Positions 20,585-31,147 are shown, counted from the first letter of the stretch. The stretch is 64,000 nucleotides of DNA from Prorocentrum cordatum (GCA_963575745.1 CAUYUJ010012625.1:339501-403500), one strand, 5' to 3'. The notes: a model not told the origin generated them from the sequence alone. Numbers and translations are program-made.

Positions 20585-20770
20585 CCCCCGAAACGTATGG
20601 CGCTCAACGCGGATTCCTTGGTTCCGCGCTGGGTTCCCCCGGCGGCACCTCCGGAAACTGCCCCTGGCGCGCTCCGCGCGCCAAGGAGGGGGGCCCCAAT
20701 CGCAGATCCCAGCAAGCCGCGCGGAGCGCCAAAAGTTTATATTCATACAGTGCTTTCTGCTTCTGTAGAC
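20585..20770 (-). repeat. family A element, copy A8 (interior inverted)
   Basis: Outer arms normal (GGCGCTCAACGCGGATTCC and CCGCGCGGAGCGCCAAAAG). The interior runs hairpin C then hairpin B with TCC loops, the reverse complement of all other copies. Best read as the element inserted in the opposite orientation. Confidence 0.8.
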
Positions 20771-20807
20771 CTTAGGACACCATCCCTCCGGCAGGAGAGC
20801 CAAGAAT

Positions 20808-21008
20808 CGAATCGATAAGTCCGATGGGCGATGGAAATGAATCGGATCGGCGGATTTCGGCAGCCGAGTCGGGAAACATCGAATCGGCGGAAATCGGCAA
20901 GCAGGTAGGCCTCCATCGAGGAATCGGATCCCAGTTCGGAATCCGAAGTCGAATCGAATCGGCATCGGAGCCCACCGAAATCGAATCGAATCGAAATGGA
21001 GGAATGGA
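20808..21008 (+). repeat. family G dispersed repeat, copy 1
   Basis: Shares with 47824-48042 and 63305-63505 the order AATCGATAAG(T), GATCGGCGGA, GCAGCCGAGTCGGGA, AATCGGAATCC and CCACCGAAATCGAATCGA. Confidence 0.65.
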
Positions 21009-21009
21009 A

Positions 21010-21485
21010 CTGAGCCCTGCTCAGGGCCCCATTGGTGAACCACCGGCAGGGCGGGCAGGGAGGGGAGGGGGGGGCGCGGCGGGCGCGGCCGAGCGGGGAG
21101 GGCGGGCTCGGGGAGGCGGGCTCCTGGGGCCCTGCGGCGCAAGGCGGAGGGTTCCCCGAGTCCTCCCTGCGAGGCTCGAGGGCCTCAAGGGCTTTGGGGG
21201 GGACCCTCCGGGGGGCCGAGGTTCGAGGCTCGAGGCTCGAGGTTCGAGAGGCCGAGGGTGTTGGGGCGCTCGTGGGGCCACGAGGTCGAGGGTCGAGGGC
21301 TCTTCGAGGAGGAGGCGCCAGATCGAGGGGCCGCTGAGCCCAGAGAACGCGTGATCAAGCCGGGTCGAGCGGGAGTGGGCAGGATCCGAGCTGGATTAAA
21401 CGGATTTGGGCTGGCTTTCGACAGGGACATGCCAGCGCCGATTCAGAATGTAACCTCTCAGGAGTTGCATTCTGACGCGGAAGAA
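21010..21485. other. no gene; GAGGCTCGAGGTTCGAGG minisatellite
   Basis: A GAGG(C/T)TCGAG repeat occupies about 21165-21305. G-rich patches precede it. Confidence 0.5.
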
Positions 21486-21489
21486 CTAA

Positions 21490-21665
21490 CAATTACCTAA
21501 AGGTAAACTTTCGGAGGTCCGTGCTGAATTCGTTGAGCGACGCCGGACCCCCCCCCCCCGGCGCGCGGACCGCATCAGGGGCGGCGCTGGACGCGCCGCC
21601 ACAGGGGTCCCCAACTCTGATGTAAAACATCCGCCCGGAGCACCGAAGAATCCTAGATACGTCAT
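21490..21665 (+). repeat. family A element, copy A9 (diverged)
   Basis: Left arm TTTCGGAGGTCCGTGCTGAAT, C-run, GGCGCGCGGACCGCATC and GGCGGCGCTGGACGCGCCGCC. The right arm is weak. Confidence 0.6.
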
Positions 21666-21849
21666 TTGTTGCTCCCCGAAAGCCCAATATCGCCACCTCC
21701 CACTCACACCGACCCTTATGTTGCAAATTCGGAAGATCTTGTCTGGCCCGTCGCCTGGTATCTGGGCCGGAACATCCAAAAGGCCTATGATCCTATGACC
21801 CACATCCCAACAACGGTGGCGGGATGGGCCGCATGCCATTAGACCTGGG

Positions 21850-24835
21850 CCGGCACGGAAACGGAAAGAGCGCTTCAACAACTTGACCGAAGTTACTCAC
21901 ACCACCGTTCGTACTGGGAGCCTTGGCGTTCAGAGCTTGTTACGTCACCCCTCGCTCCTCCTCCTCCTCCTCCTCCTCCGCCTCCTCCTCCTCCTTCTCC
22001 TCCTCCTTCTCCTCCTCCTCTTTCTCCTCCTCTTTCTCCTCCCCCTCCTCCTCCGCCTCCTCCTCCTCCACCTTCTCCTCCTCCGCATCCGTCTCCTCCT
22101 CCTCCTCCTCCGCCTCCGCCTCCGCCTCCGCCTCGCCTCCGCCTCCGCCTCCGCCTCCGCCTCCTCCTCCTTCTCTCCTCCTCCTCCTCCTCCCCTCCTC
22201 CTCATCCTCCTTCCCTCCCTCTCCTCCCTTGGCCTCGTCCTCGTTCCTCCTCCTCCCTCTTCGTCCCTTCTCCTCCTCCTCCTCCTCCTCCTCCTCCTCC
22301 TCCTCATCCTCCTCATCCTCCTCATCCTCCCCTTTTTCCTCCTCCTCCTCCTCCTCCTCCTCCTCCTCCTCCTCCTCCTCCTCCTCCTCTTCGGGCGCGC
22401 TGGGGAGCCTATTGGGGTCCTCTTGGGCTCTCTTAGGGCGCGGGGCCCTCTTGGCTGTATGTGGGCCGTCTGGGGGCCATCTTGGGCCGTTTTGGGCACC
22501 TTTGTGGCGCCTCTGGGGCCGTCTTGGGATGATCTTTGGGGCCTCTTGGGCCGTCTTGGGCCCGTCTGGCGGCCCGCTTGGACCGTTTTGGGCCCGTTTG
22601 GGGCGCCTCCAGGGCCGTCTAGGGACGATATTTGGGGCCTCTGGGCCCTCTTGGGCCCGTCTGGGGACGAAACAGGCCATGGGAGCCGCCCGGCAGCCGC
22701 TTCACTCGAAACAATACGAGGGGCGAGGGAAACGCGCCATTAGACCAATCCCCTCCGCCCTCGCCCCTCCCCTGGACCCCTCCCTATTAGGGCTTTGCCC
22801 CCTGCTCAACGTCACTCGCTCGTACCTCGCTCTTTCCGTCACCTGGCCCGGCACAAAAACGGAAAGAGCGCTTCAGCAACAGAAACCGAAATTACGCACA
22901 CCGCCGTTCGTACTGGGAGCCTTGGCGTTGAGAGCTGGTTACGTCACCCCTCGCTCGTGGGAGCCTTGGGGTTCAGAGATGGTTGCGTTGCCGCCCATTC
23001 CTGAGCCTTGGCTGGGCCTTGGTATCAGAAACTTGTTACGTCACCGCTCTCTGCTGGGAGCCTGGGTCTCATCAGCCGTTTACGTCACCGTTCGCACTTG
23101 GGAGCCTTGGTGTAAAGAGCTGTTTGCATTACCGATCGCTCTTGGCGTCTCTGAGCCTTCGTGGGAGTCCTATTGGGGCCCTTTTCGGGCCCTTCTGGTG
23201 GCCTCTTGGGGGCCTCTCGGGGGCCTCTTGGGGCTTCTTGGGGGGCTGTGGGGACCTCCCCGGAGCGTCTTTGGGGGAAAGGCTAGACTGTCGGGTTCGT
23301 GGTCCCCCTCTTGGGGCCGCCTTGGGGCCCTCTTGGGCCGTCTTGGGCGCCTCTTGGGCCGTCTGGGGGCCCTCTTGGGCCGTTTTGGGGGCCTCTTAGG
23401 AGCCTCTTGGGCCGTCTTGGGGCGGTCTTGGGGGCCTCTTGGGCCGTCGTCAACCCCGTAAAAGCCGCGAAGCCGTGTATGCTAAAAATGTACGTTTTCC
23501 GATGGAAAATCTTTCCTGTTGGCCTCGTGGGACGCCTCTTGGGGCTTCGTGGGGGGCTGTGGGGACCTCCCAGGAGCGTCTTGGGACAATAGGCTAGACT
23601 TTGCGGTTCGTGGTCCCCCCCTCGGGGCCGTCTTGGGGCCCTCTTGGGCCGTCTTGGGCGCCTCTGGGCCCGTTTTGGGGCCCTCTGGGACCGGTTTGGG
23701 GAGCCTCTTGGAACCCTCTTTGGCCGTCTTGGGGCGGTCTTGGGGGCCTCTTGGGTCGTCGTCAACGCCGTGAAAAGCGAAAAGCCGTATTTGCTGAACA
23801 AATCGACGTTTTCCTTTGGAAAATCTATGATGTTGGCCTCTTCAGGCCCTCTTGGGACGCCCCTTGGGCGCCTCTTGGGGGCCTCTTGGGCCGTCTTGGG
23901 CGGTCTTGGTCTCTCTTGGAGCGCTCTTGGGCCGACTCGAGGGAGAATCCGAAAACACATGCAAAAACCAAGGGGAAAACTTCCAAAACGGCCATGAGAA
24001 CTCATCCGCGCCCCGTACGCCCCCCCTGGACCCCCCCCCCCCAAGGGGCTTCGCCCAACACACAACGTCATCGCTCGTACCTCGCTCTTTCCGTTACCTG
24101 GCCCGGCACAGAAACGGAAAGAGCGCTGCAGCAACAGAAACCGAAATGACTCACACCACCTTTCGTACCGGGACTCTGGGAGCGCTCTTGGGCCCTCTTG
24201 AGGGTATCGTGGGCTGTCTTGGGCACCTCTTGGGCCGTCTTGAGCGCCGTAGACGGCCCAAAATGCGCCCAAGAAGCCTCCAAGACGCCCCGACCGGCCA
24301 TTAGACCGCATCCCTCTACCCCTGCCCCCTCCCCTGGACCACTCCCTAGAAAAATTCGCCCAAAACACAACGTCATCACTCGTACCTCGCTCTTTCCGTT
24401 ACCTCGGCCAGCACGGAAACGGAAAGAGCGCTGCAGGAATCTGCCCGACAGGGCTCACAGCTCCCTTCGCTCTGGGGAGCCGTGGCGTTCAAAGCTTGTT
24501 GCGTTGCCGCTCTCTGTTGGGAGCCCTGGTGGCCAGAGACTCTTACGTAGCCGCTCGCTCTTGGGAGCCTTGCTGTTCAGAGCTTTTTACGTCACCGCGC
24601 TCTGGGGAGCCTTGGTATTCAGAGCTTGTTACGTCACCGCTCGCTGTGGGGACCCATGGTGTTACTTGGCGTCTCTGGGGCTTCCTGGGAGTCTTTTGGT
24701 GGCCCTTGCGGACCGTTTTGGGACTCTTGGGCCGTCTGTGGGCCAGCCTGAGTCCCCACACCCAAGCAGCCCAGTCCCCCTTCGGGCCCTCTTGGGAGCC
24801 TCTTGGGGCAATCTTGGTGCTCTCGTGGGGTCGTC
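21850..24835 (+). repeat. compound repeat field, part 1
   Basis: Three interleaved motifs. (1) Degenerate 17-20-base units of the type CTTGGGCCGTCTTGGGG. (2) A hairpin module CGCTCTTTCCGTT, about 17 bases, then AACGGAAAGAGCG, at 22826, 24088 and 24391, with its right half alone near 21860. (3) A 40-45-base unit around GAGCTTGTTACGTCACCGCTC, in runs near 21905-21955, 22905-23150 and 24475-24660. A TCC tract fills 21953-22388. Long open frames here are Gly/Leu/Trp-rich translations of the units. Confidence 0.75.
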
Positions 24836-24843
24836 TTCTTTTT

Positions 24844-25179
24844 TTGTTTAGCTCGAACCGAACTACATTCCGTCGTGTTCGCAACAGCAATAGCCCCTCG
24901 TGCATTGGTCGAAACCAATACATGGATATCCTGGAGAAACGTCCCCTTCAACACAGCAAGTACCACCATCAACAGTACCAGGCTTGCAGCACTAAGTGCG
25001 TTCTCGGGCTGCAAGCAAAGGACAAACATATATTTGTCGCCAAGATCTTGACACTGGCGATTAGCGTCAGAAAGCAGCGTATGGACATCAAACGGTACCT
25101 CCTCCAACCTGGCCTCGTCATATTGCTTGTGCTCCTGCGTTTCGTCTAAATCAAATGGTAGTCCGACACCCTCCTCGAC
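24844..25179 (-). CDS. 3' coding-like segment with a hydrophobic helix
   Basis: Reads VEEGVGLPFDLDETQEHKQY, then LLSDANRQCQDLGDKY, a hydrophobic stretch around SAASLVLLMVVLAVL and TFLQDIHVLV. Composition is that of a normal protein with one membrane helix. The frame has no stop before the A-rich end. Another frame (24863-24991) is cysteine-rich and stops at TAG 24863-24865, about 13 bases before the A-run. Family not recognised. Confidence 0.35.
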
Positions 25180-25199
25180 CTGGCGGGGCCTCCCGCCTC

Positions 25200-25545
25200 C
25201 GCCCCCACGGGCACCAAGATAGATGGACGCTGCCGAGATAGCCTTCGCATGCGGGCGTCCGTCAAGATGGCCTTCGCATGCGGGCGCCAAGACAGATGGA
25301 CGCTATCAAGACAACCCTAGGCCTGGGGACGCGGCAGGCGCCGTGGCCTCTGCCCCCACGGGCACCGAAAAGAAACCTAGCCTTGGCGTGCGGGCGTCAA
25401 GATGGATGGACGCTATCAGGGCAACCCCGGGCCTGGGGGGCGCGGCAGGCGCCGTGGCCTCGCCCCCCGCGGGTACCGAAAAGAAACCTGGCCCCGGTAA
25501 CCCTGACCATGGAGAGGCGGCAGGCGCCTTGGCCTCCGCCCATCA
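25200..25545 (+). repeat. internal tandem repeat of the insert, copy 1
   Basis: ATGGACGC(T) recurs at 25222, 25297 and 25406. The last two belong to a 109-base unit with GGCAGGCGCCGTGGCCTC and GAAAAGAAACCT. The matching region in copy 2 is 29085-29430. This repeated, GC-rich piece between coding-like segments looks intronic. Confidence 0.7.
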
Positions 25546-25888
25546 CCGGCACCCGAAAATATTAGAGAGGGCGCTGTGGGGCGCCGGCGGCGGATAGCCC
25601 CGCGCCAGCCCCAAGAATCTGGTCGCCCTGGCTCCACCCGCCTGGGTCTGGGAAGGTTGGGCTCAAGCAGCGGATGACAATCAGGGCCTGCGAGCCGCGG
25701 CCCCTGACCCAGGCGGGAGAACAGGTGAACACGAACGGCGTGGCATTGCCACTCCTGGCCGCTTTCGCGGAGCCATGGGCGGCGGAAGCACGACTGACCA
25801 GGACGCCCTGCCACGGGGGCTGGGCACGGGAGGAGGAGGGAGAGGGGCAGGGAAATAAGGCGGAGGGAGGGAGGCAGGACAGGGAACA

Positions 25889-25954
25889 CAGCGTCTCCTG
25901 CATCTCAACAGTGTCGCAGCCCGGCCAAGCTTGCTCCTCGAAGTGCACTTGCAC
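25889..25954 (-). CDS. short coding-like segment of the retroposed transcript
   Basis: Reads VQVHFEEQAWPGCDTVEMQ then ETLC. Compared with copy 2 (29770-29838), two changes are silent and one gives His to Pro. The flanks are low-complexity. Function unknown. Confidence 0.25.
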
Positions 25955-26643
25955 TCATGCAATCACGGAAACCTGTAGCACCACAGGACCACTCGCGCTG
26001 CCACAAAAAAAGCGCAAGACGGGGCCGGCTCGAGGAGGAAGGAGCAGGAAGAGAAGGGAGGGAAATGGAGCGAGCAACGAGGACGCCAAACCGGCCAGCC
26101 CAGGCGCGGCAGCATGTGTGCCGCCATGTCACTCGACAGTGGTGCGCGCCAGAGCGGATGACGATCATCCTGTGGGACTGCGCCGTGCTCATCAGGTCCA
26201 CGCACAGCGGGCACAGCGGACCCATATTTCCGCACATCATAAGTGAGGGTCTTGTTCCTTCTGAACATCCCCGCGCAGGAAAGACCACCCCTCCCCTACC
26301 CTATCCTCATCTTCTCCCTTCAGCAACCCGAAGCCTTACCGGGCCTTCGTTCACATTCTTCCCGTCCCAGTCTCGATCGCATCGAAGGATGAGGAAAAGA
26401 CGAGGTGCAGTGCTCAGTCCGACAGCACCTCGCCGGCATGCTCCTCGGCCTCCAGCACCGCGCACGGATCGGAGGGGAAGAGAACGGGGACCACGGACAG
26501 GACAGGGAAGGAAGAAGCAGACGGCGCATCGGCACACGTGCGCATGAAAACGAAGGCCAGAAAATGTGCAGAACATTATGCTGAACGCACGTCGCAGAGT
26601 CACAGCCACTGCACAAGGCTAAACGCAGAAGCGAATGTAGACC

Positions 26644-26778
26644 TTGCTCAGCGTCGAGCGTGGTCAGCGTGAGCTTATGGATCGTCCTCGCGAATCGGTG
26701 ACGGCCGACGCGGACCATGACAAACCTCGGCATCCACAAATCCCGGGATATCTGGGCCATGGTCCGCACGTGCTTCTT
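26644..26778 (-). CDS. internal coding-like segment of the retroposed transcript
   Basis: Reads KKHVRTMAQISRDLW then MPRFVMVRVGRHRFAR and IHKLTLTTLDAEQ. Two differences from copy 2 (30530-30664): one silent (Ser) and one Thr to Met. Normal amino-acid composition, unlike the Arg/Pro-rich flanks. Function unknown. Confidence 0.3.
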
Positions 26779-26975
26779 CCCTCGACCTCCTCGGCAGGGT
26801 GAGGCATTGGTCCGTCCTGGCCGTAGTCCTCCTCGGCCCCCGGCTCCGCGCACGCACGCCACTCCACAGGGCAGGGCCCAGCCCTCGGCTGGCAGCTGGC
26901 CGCCCGCCCGCCGCGCACGCAACCGGGAGGGCGTGCCGGCGCGCCGGGGGGCCAGCGCTGCCACGCCGGGCGAGC

Positions 26976-27239
26976 GTCTTCCCTTTCCCAGGCCTCCGAG
27001 GCGCTGCGCGCATGCCTTGACCATGGTGCATTGCGAACTCGCGAAACAACGCTCCAAAAGAGAATCTTGTACATCTCAGTCTTCACGAAATTCTCCTTGC
27101 GCGCCGCTGCCGAGAGGTCGATGTGTTGGGAGCTCCTCCAATACAGGCATGTGCAATCGTGATCCCCGCAGGGTCTGGCGAAACATGCTGCCGCTGGCTC
27201 CGTAGGATCACCTCCAAAATTGGACGCCCATTTGGCCAT
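26976..27239 (-). CDS. 5' coding-like segment of the retroposed transcript, copy 1
   Basis: First ATG after the leader begins MAKWASNFGGDPTEP and stays open through SSQHIDLSAAARKENF and KILFWSVVSRVRN. A 28-bp stretch (about 27137-27164) absent from copy 2 puts this ATG in frame with the downstream segment. No family recognised. Whether this or the shorter start seen in copy 2 is original is open. Confidence 0.35.
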
Positions 27240-27265
27240 TTCCGCCCAAGCCTGAGCCGTCACGA

Positions 27266-27287
27266 CTTGAGCCAAAATGGCTACGGA
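27266..27287 (-). other. dinoflagellate spliced-leader sequence, copy 1
   Basis: Exact 22-nt match to the conserved leader, with U in the variable first position (TCCGTAGCC ... GGCTCAAG). In dinoflagellates this leader is trans-spliced to the 5' end of nuclear mRNAs. A genomic copy without a following GT donor is a relict of retroposition. Confidence 0.95.
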
Positions 27288-28726
27288 ACTGGTGCTCTCG
27301 CGGGGTCGTCTTGGGGGCCTCTTGGGCCGTCGTCAACCCCGTAAAAGCCGCAAAGCCGTGTATGCTAAAAATGTACGATTTCCGATGGAAAATCTTTCCT
27401 GTTGGCCTCGTGGGACGCCTCTTGGGGCTTCGTGGGGGGCTGTGGGGACCTCCCAGGAGCGTCTTGGGACAATAGGCTAGACTTTGCGGTTCGTGGTCCC
27501 CCCCTCGGGGCCGTCTTGGGGCCCTCTTGGGCCGTCTTGGCCGCCTCTGGGCCCGTTTTGGGGCCCTCTGGGACCGGTTTGGGGAGCCTCTTGGGACCAG
27601 CTTGGGCCGTCTTGGGGCGGTCTTGGGGGCCTCTTGGGTCGTCGTCAACGCCGTGAAAAGCGAAAAGCCGTATATGCTGAACAAATCGACGTTTTCCTTT
27701 GGAGAATCTATGATGTTGGCCTCTTGAGGCCCTCTTGGGACGCCCCTTGGGCGCCTCTTGGGGGCCTCTTGGGCCGTCTTGGGCGGTCTTGGTCTCTCTT
27801 GGAGCGCTCTTGGGCCGACTCGAGGGAGAATCCGAAAACACATGCAAAAACCAAGGGGAAAACTTCCAAAACGGCCATGAGAACTCATCCGCGCCCCGTA
27901 CGCCCCCCCTGGACCCCCCCCCCCAAGGGGCTTCGCCCAACACACAACGTCATCGCTCGTACCTCGCTCTTTCCGTTACCTGGCCCGGCACAGAAACGGA
28001 AAGAGCGCTGCAGCAACAGAAACCGAAATGACTCACACCACCTTTCGTACCGGGACTCTGGGAGCGCTCTTGGGCCCTCTTGAGGGTATCGTGGGCTGTC
28101 TTGGGCACCTCTTGGGCCGTCTTGAGCGCCTTAGACGGCCCAAGATGCGCCCAAGAGGCCTCCAAGACGCCCCGACCGGCCATTAGACCGCATCCCTCTA
28201 CCCCTGCCCCCTCCCCTGGACCACTCCCTAGAAAAATTCGCCCAAAACACAACGTCATCACTCGTACCTCGCTCTTTCCGTTACCTCGGCCAGCACGGAA
28301 ACGGAAAGAGCGCTGCAGGAATCTGCCCGACAGGGCTCACAGCTCCCTTCGCTCTGGGGAGCCGTGGCGTTCAAAGCTTGTTGCGTTGCCGCTCTCTGTT
28401 GGGAGCCCTGGTGGCCAGAGACTCTTATGTAGCCGCTCGCTCTTGGGAGCCTTGCTGTTCAGAGCTTTTTACGTCACCGCGCTCTGGGGAGCCTTGGTGT
28501 TCAGAGCTTGTTACGTCACCGCTCGCTGTGGGGACCCATGGTGTTACTTGGCGTCGCTGGGGCTTCCTGGGAATCTTTTGGTGGCCCTTGCGGACCGTTT
28601 TGGGACTCTTGGGCCGTCTGTGGGCCAGCCTGAGTCCCCACACCCAAGCAGCCCAGTCCCCCTTCGGGCCCTCTTGGGAGCCTCTTGGGGCAATCTTGGT
28701 GCTCTCGTGGGGTCGTCTTCTTTTTT

Positions 28727-29062
28727 TTGTTTAGCTCGAACCGAACTACATTCCGTCGTGTTCGCAACAGCAATAGCCCCTCGTGCACTGGTCGAAACCA
28801 ATACATGGATATCCTGGAGAAACGTCCCCTTCAACACAGCAAGTACCACCATCAACAGTACCAGGCTTGCAGCACTAAGTGCGTTCTCGGGCTGCAGGCA
28901 AAGGACAAACATATATTTGTCGCCAAGATATTGACACTGGCGATTAGCGTCAGAAAGCAGCGTATGGACATCAAACGGTATCTCCTCCAACCTGGCCTCG
29001 TCATATTGCTTGTGCTCCTGCGTTTCGTCTAAATCAAATGGTAGTCCGACACCCTCCTCGAC
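28727..29062 (-). CDS. 3' coding-like segment with a hydrophobic helix, copy 2
   Basis: Same segment as 24844-25179 with few changes: Val to Ile (LEEIPF), Asp to Tyr (CQYLGDKY), Asn to Ser, and a silent Leu codon. Confidence 0.35.
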
Positions 29063-30863
29063 CTGGCGGGGCCTCCCGCCTCCGCCCCCACGGGCACCAA
29101 GATAGATGGACGCTGCCGAGATAGCCTTCGCATGCGGGCGTCCGTCAAGATGGCCTTCGCATGCGGGCGCCAAGACAGATGGACGCTATCAAGACAACCC
29201 TAGGCCTGGGGACGCGGCAGGCGCCGTGGCCTCCGCCCCCACGGGCACCGAAAAGAAACCTAGCCTTGGCGTGCGGGCGTCAAGATGGATGGACGCTATC
29301 AGGGCAACCCCGGGCCTGGGGGGCGCGGCAGGCGCCGTGGCCTCGCCCCCCGCGGGCACCGAAAAGAAACCTGGCCCCGGTAACCCTGACCATGGAGAGG
29401 CGGCAGGCGCCTTGGCCTCCGCCCATCGCCGGCACCCGAAAATATTAGAGAGGGCGCTGTGGGGCGCCGGGCGGCGGATAGCCCCGCGCCAGCCCCAAGA
29501 ATCTGGTCGCCCTGGCTCCACCCGCCTGGGTCTGGGAAGGTTGGGCTCAAGCAGCGGATGACAATCAGGGCCTGCGAGCCGCGGCCCCTGACCCAGGCGG
29601 GAGAACAGGTGAACACGAACGGCGTGGCATTGCCACTCCTGGCCGCTTTCGCGGAGCCATGGGCGGCGGAAGCACGACTGACCAGGACGCCCTGCCACGG
29701 GGGCTGGGCACGGGAGGAGGAGGGAGAGGGGCAGGGAAATAAGGCGGAGGGAGGGAGGCAGGACAGGGAGCACAGCGTCTCCTGCATCTCAACAGTGTCG
29801 CAGCCCGGCCAAGCCTGCTCCTCGAAGGGCACTTGCACGCGTGCAATCACGGAGACCTGTAGCACCACAGGACCACTCGCGCTGCCACAACAAAAAGCGC
29901 AAGACGGGGCCGGCTCGAGGAGGAAGGAGCAGGAAGAGAAGGGAGGGAAATGGAGCGAGCAACGAGGACGCCAAACCGGCCACCCCGGGCGCGGCAGCAT
30001 GTGTGCCGCCAGGTCACTCGGCAGTGGTGCGCGCCAAAAGCGGATGCCAATCATCCTGTGGGACTGCGCCGTGCTCATCAGGTCCACGCACAGCGGGCAC
30101 AGCGGACCCATATTTCCGCACATCATAAGTGAGGGTTTTGTTCCTTCTGAACATCCCCGCGCAGGAAAGACCACCCCTCCCCTACCCTATCCTCATCTTC
30201 TCCCTTCAGCAACCCGAAGCCTTACCGGGCCTTCGTTCACATTCTTCCCGTCCCAGTCTCGATCGCATCGAAGGATGAGGAAAAGACGAGGTGCAGTGCT
30301 CAGTCCGACAGCACCTCGCCGGCATGCTCCTCGGCCTCCAGCACCGCGCACGGATCGGAGGGGAAGAGAACGGGGACCACGGACAGGACAGGGAAGGAAG
30401 AAGCAGACGGCGCATCGGCACACGTGCGCATGAAAACGAAGGCCAGAAAATGTGCAGAACATTATGCTGAACGCACGTCGCAGAGTCACAGCCACTGCAC
30501 AAGGCTAAACGCAAAAGCGAATGTAGACCTTGCTCAGCGTCGAGCGTGGTCAGCGTGAGCTTATGGATCATCCTCGCGAATCGGTGACGGCCGACGCGGA
30601 CCATGACAAACCTCGGCATCCACAAATCCCGCGATATCTGGGCCATGGTCCGCACGTGCTTCTTCCCTCGACCTCCTCGGCAGGGTGAGGCCTTGGTCCG
30701 TCCTGGCCGTAGTCCTCCTCGGCCCCCGGCTCCGCGCACGCACGCCACTCCACAGGGCAGGGCCCAGCCCTCGGCTGGCAGCTGGCCGCCCGCCCGCCGC
30801 GCACGCAACCGGGAGGGCGTGCCGGCGCGCCGGGGGGCCAGCGCTGCCACGCCGGGCGAGCTC

Positions 30864-31046
30864 GTCTTCCCTTTCCCAGGCCTCCGAGGCGCTGCGCGCA
30901 TGCCTTGACCATGGTGCATTGCGAACTCGCGAAACAACGCTCCAAAAGAGAATCTTGTACATCTCAGTCTTCACGAAATTCTCCTTGCGCGCCGCTGCCG
31001 AGAGGTCGATGTGTTGGGAGCTCCTCCGCAGGGTCTGGCGAAACAT
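30864..31046 (-). CDS. 5' coding-like segment of the retroposed transcript, copy 2
   Basis: ATG at 31046 gives MFRQTLRRSSQHIDLSAAAR and continues as in copy 1. Here the 28-bp stretch is missing, so the more distal ATG (MAKWASN) is out of frame. This ATG lies about 80 bases after the leader. Confidence 0.35.
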
Positions 31047-31125
31047 GCTGCCGCTGGCTCCGTAGGATCACCTCCAAAATTGGACGCCCATTTGGCCATT
31101 TCTGCCCAAGCCTGAGCCGTCACGA

Positions 31126-31147
31126 CTTGAGCCAAAATGGCTACGGA
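31126..31147 (-). other. dinoflagellate spliced-leader sequence, copy 2
   Basis: Exact 22-nt leader match, followed by TCGTGACG as in copy 1. Confidence 0.95.

Larger units (their letters stand above)
24838..27289 (-). mobile_element. retroposed SL-trans-spliced transcript, copy 1
   Basis: Minus orientation. The 5' end is a complete spliced leader (27266-27287). The 3' end is A-rich (an A7 run in AAACAAAAAAAGAAG, 24837-24850 read on the minus strand). The insert is bounded by a 23-bp direct repeat at 24815-24837 and 27290-27312 that differs at one position (T/C). SL, A-tail and target duplication together are the structure expected of a reverse-transcribed dinoflagellate mRNA. The sequence after the SL is TCGTGACG, not GT, so it is not an SL RNA gene. 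No single frame runs through the insert. Coding-looking segments alternate with GC-rich and repeated stretches. Confidence 0.8.
23432..27308. repeat. 3.88-kb tandem duplication, unit 1
   Basis: Homologous to unit 2 at a near-constant offset of 3883-3888 bases. For example CAACCCCGTAAAAG lies at 23451 and 27334. Differences are sparse single bases and a few small indels. Both junctions lie in the same TCTTGGGGGCCTCTTGGG word, consistent with unequal crossing-over between field repeats. Confidence 0.9.

Noticed and set aside
25905-26288. Cysteine motif CGNMGPLCPLCVDL as an anoctamin or other ion-channel signature
   Set aside because: Only a short motif agrees, the alternative frame is equally open, and one difference between the two copies is silent in that other frame.
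26664-27275. A protein starting inside the leader (TTG at 27275)
   Set aside because: No ATG is present there and translation from within the SL is not expected. The ATG at 27239 is the first usable one.
27266-27287. Spliced leader RNA gene
   Set aside because: The leader is followed by TCGTGACG, not by a GT donor and Sm-site-bearing intron, so the locus is a retroposed mRNA end rather than an SL RNA gene.
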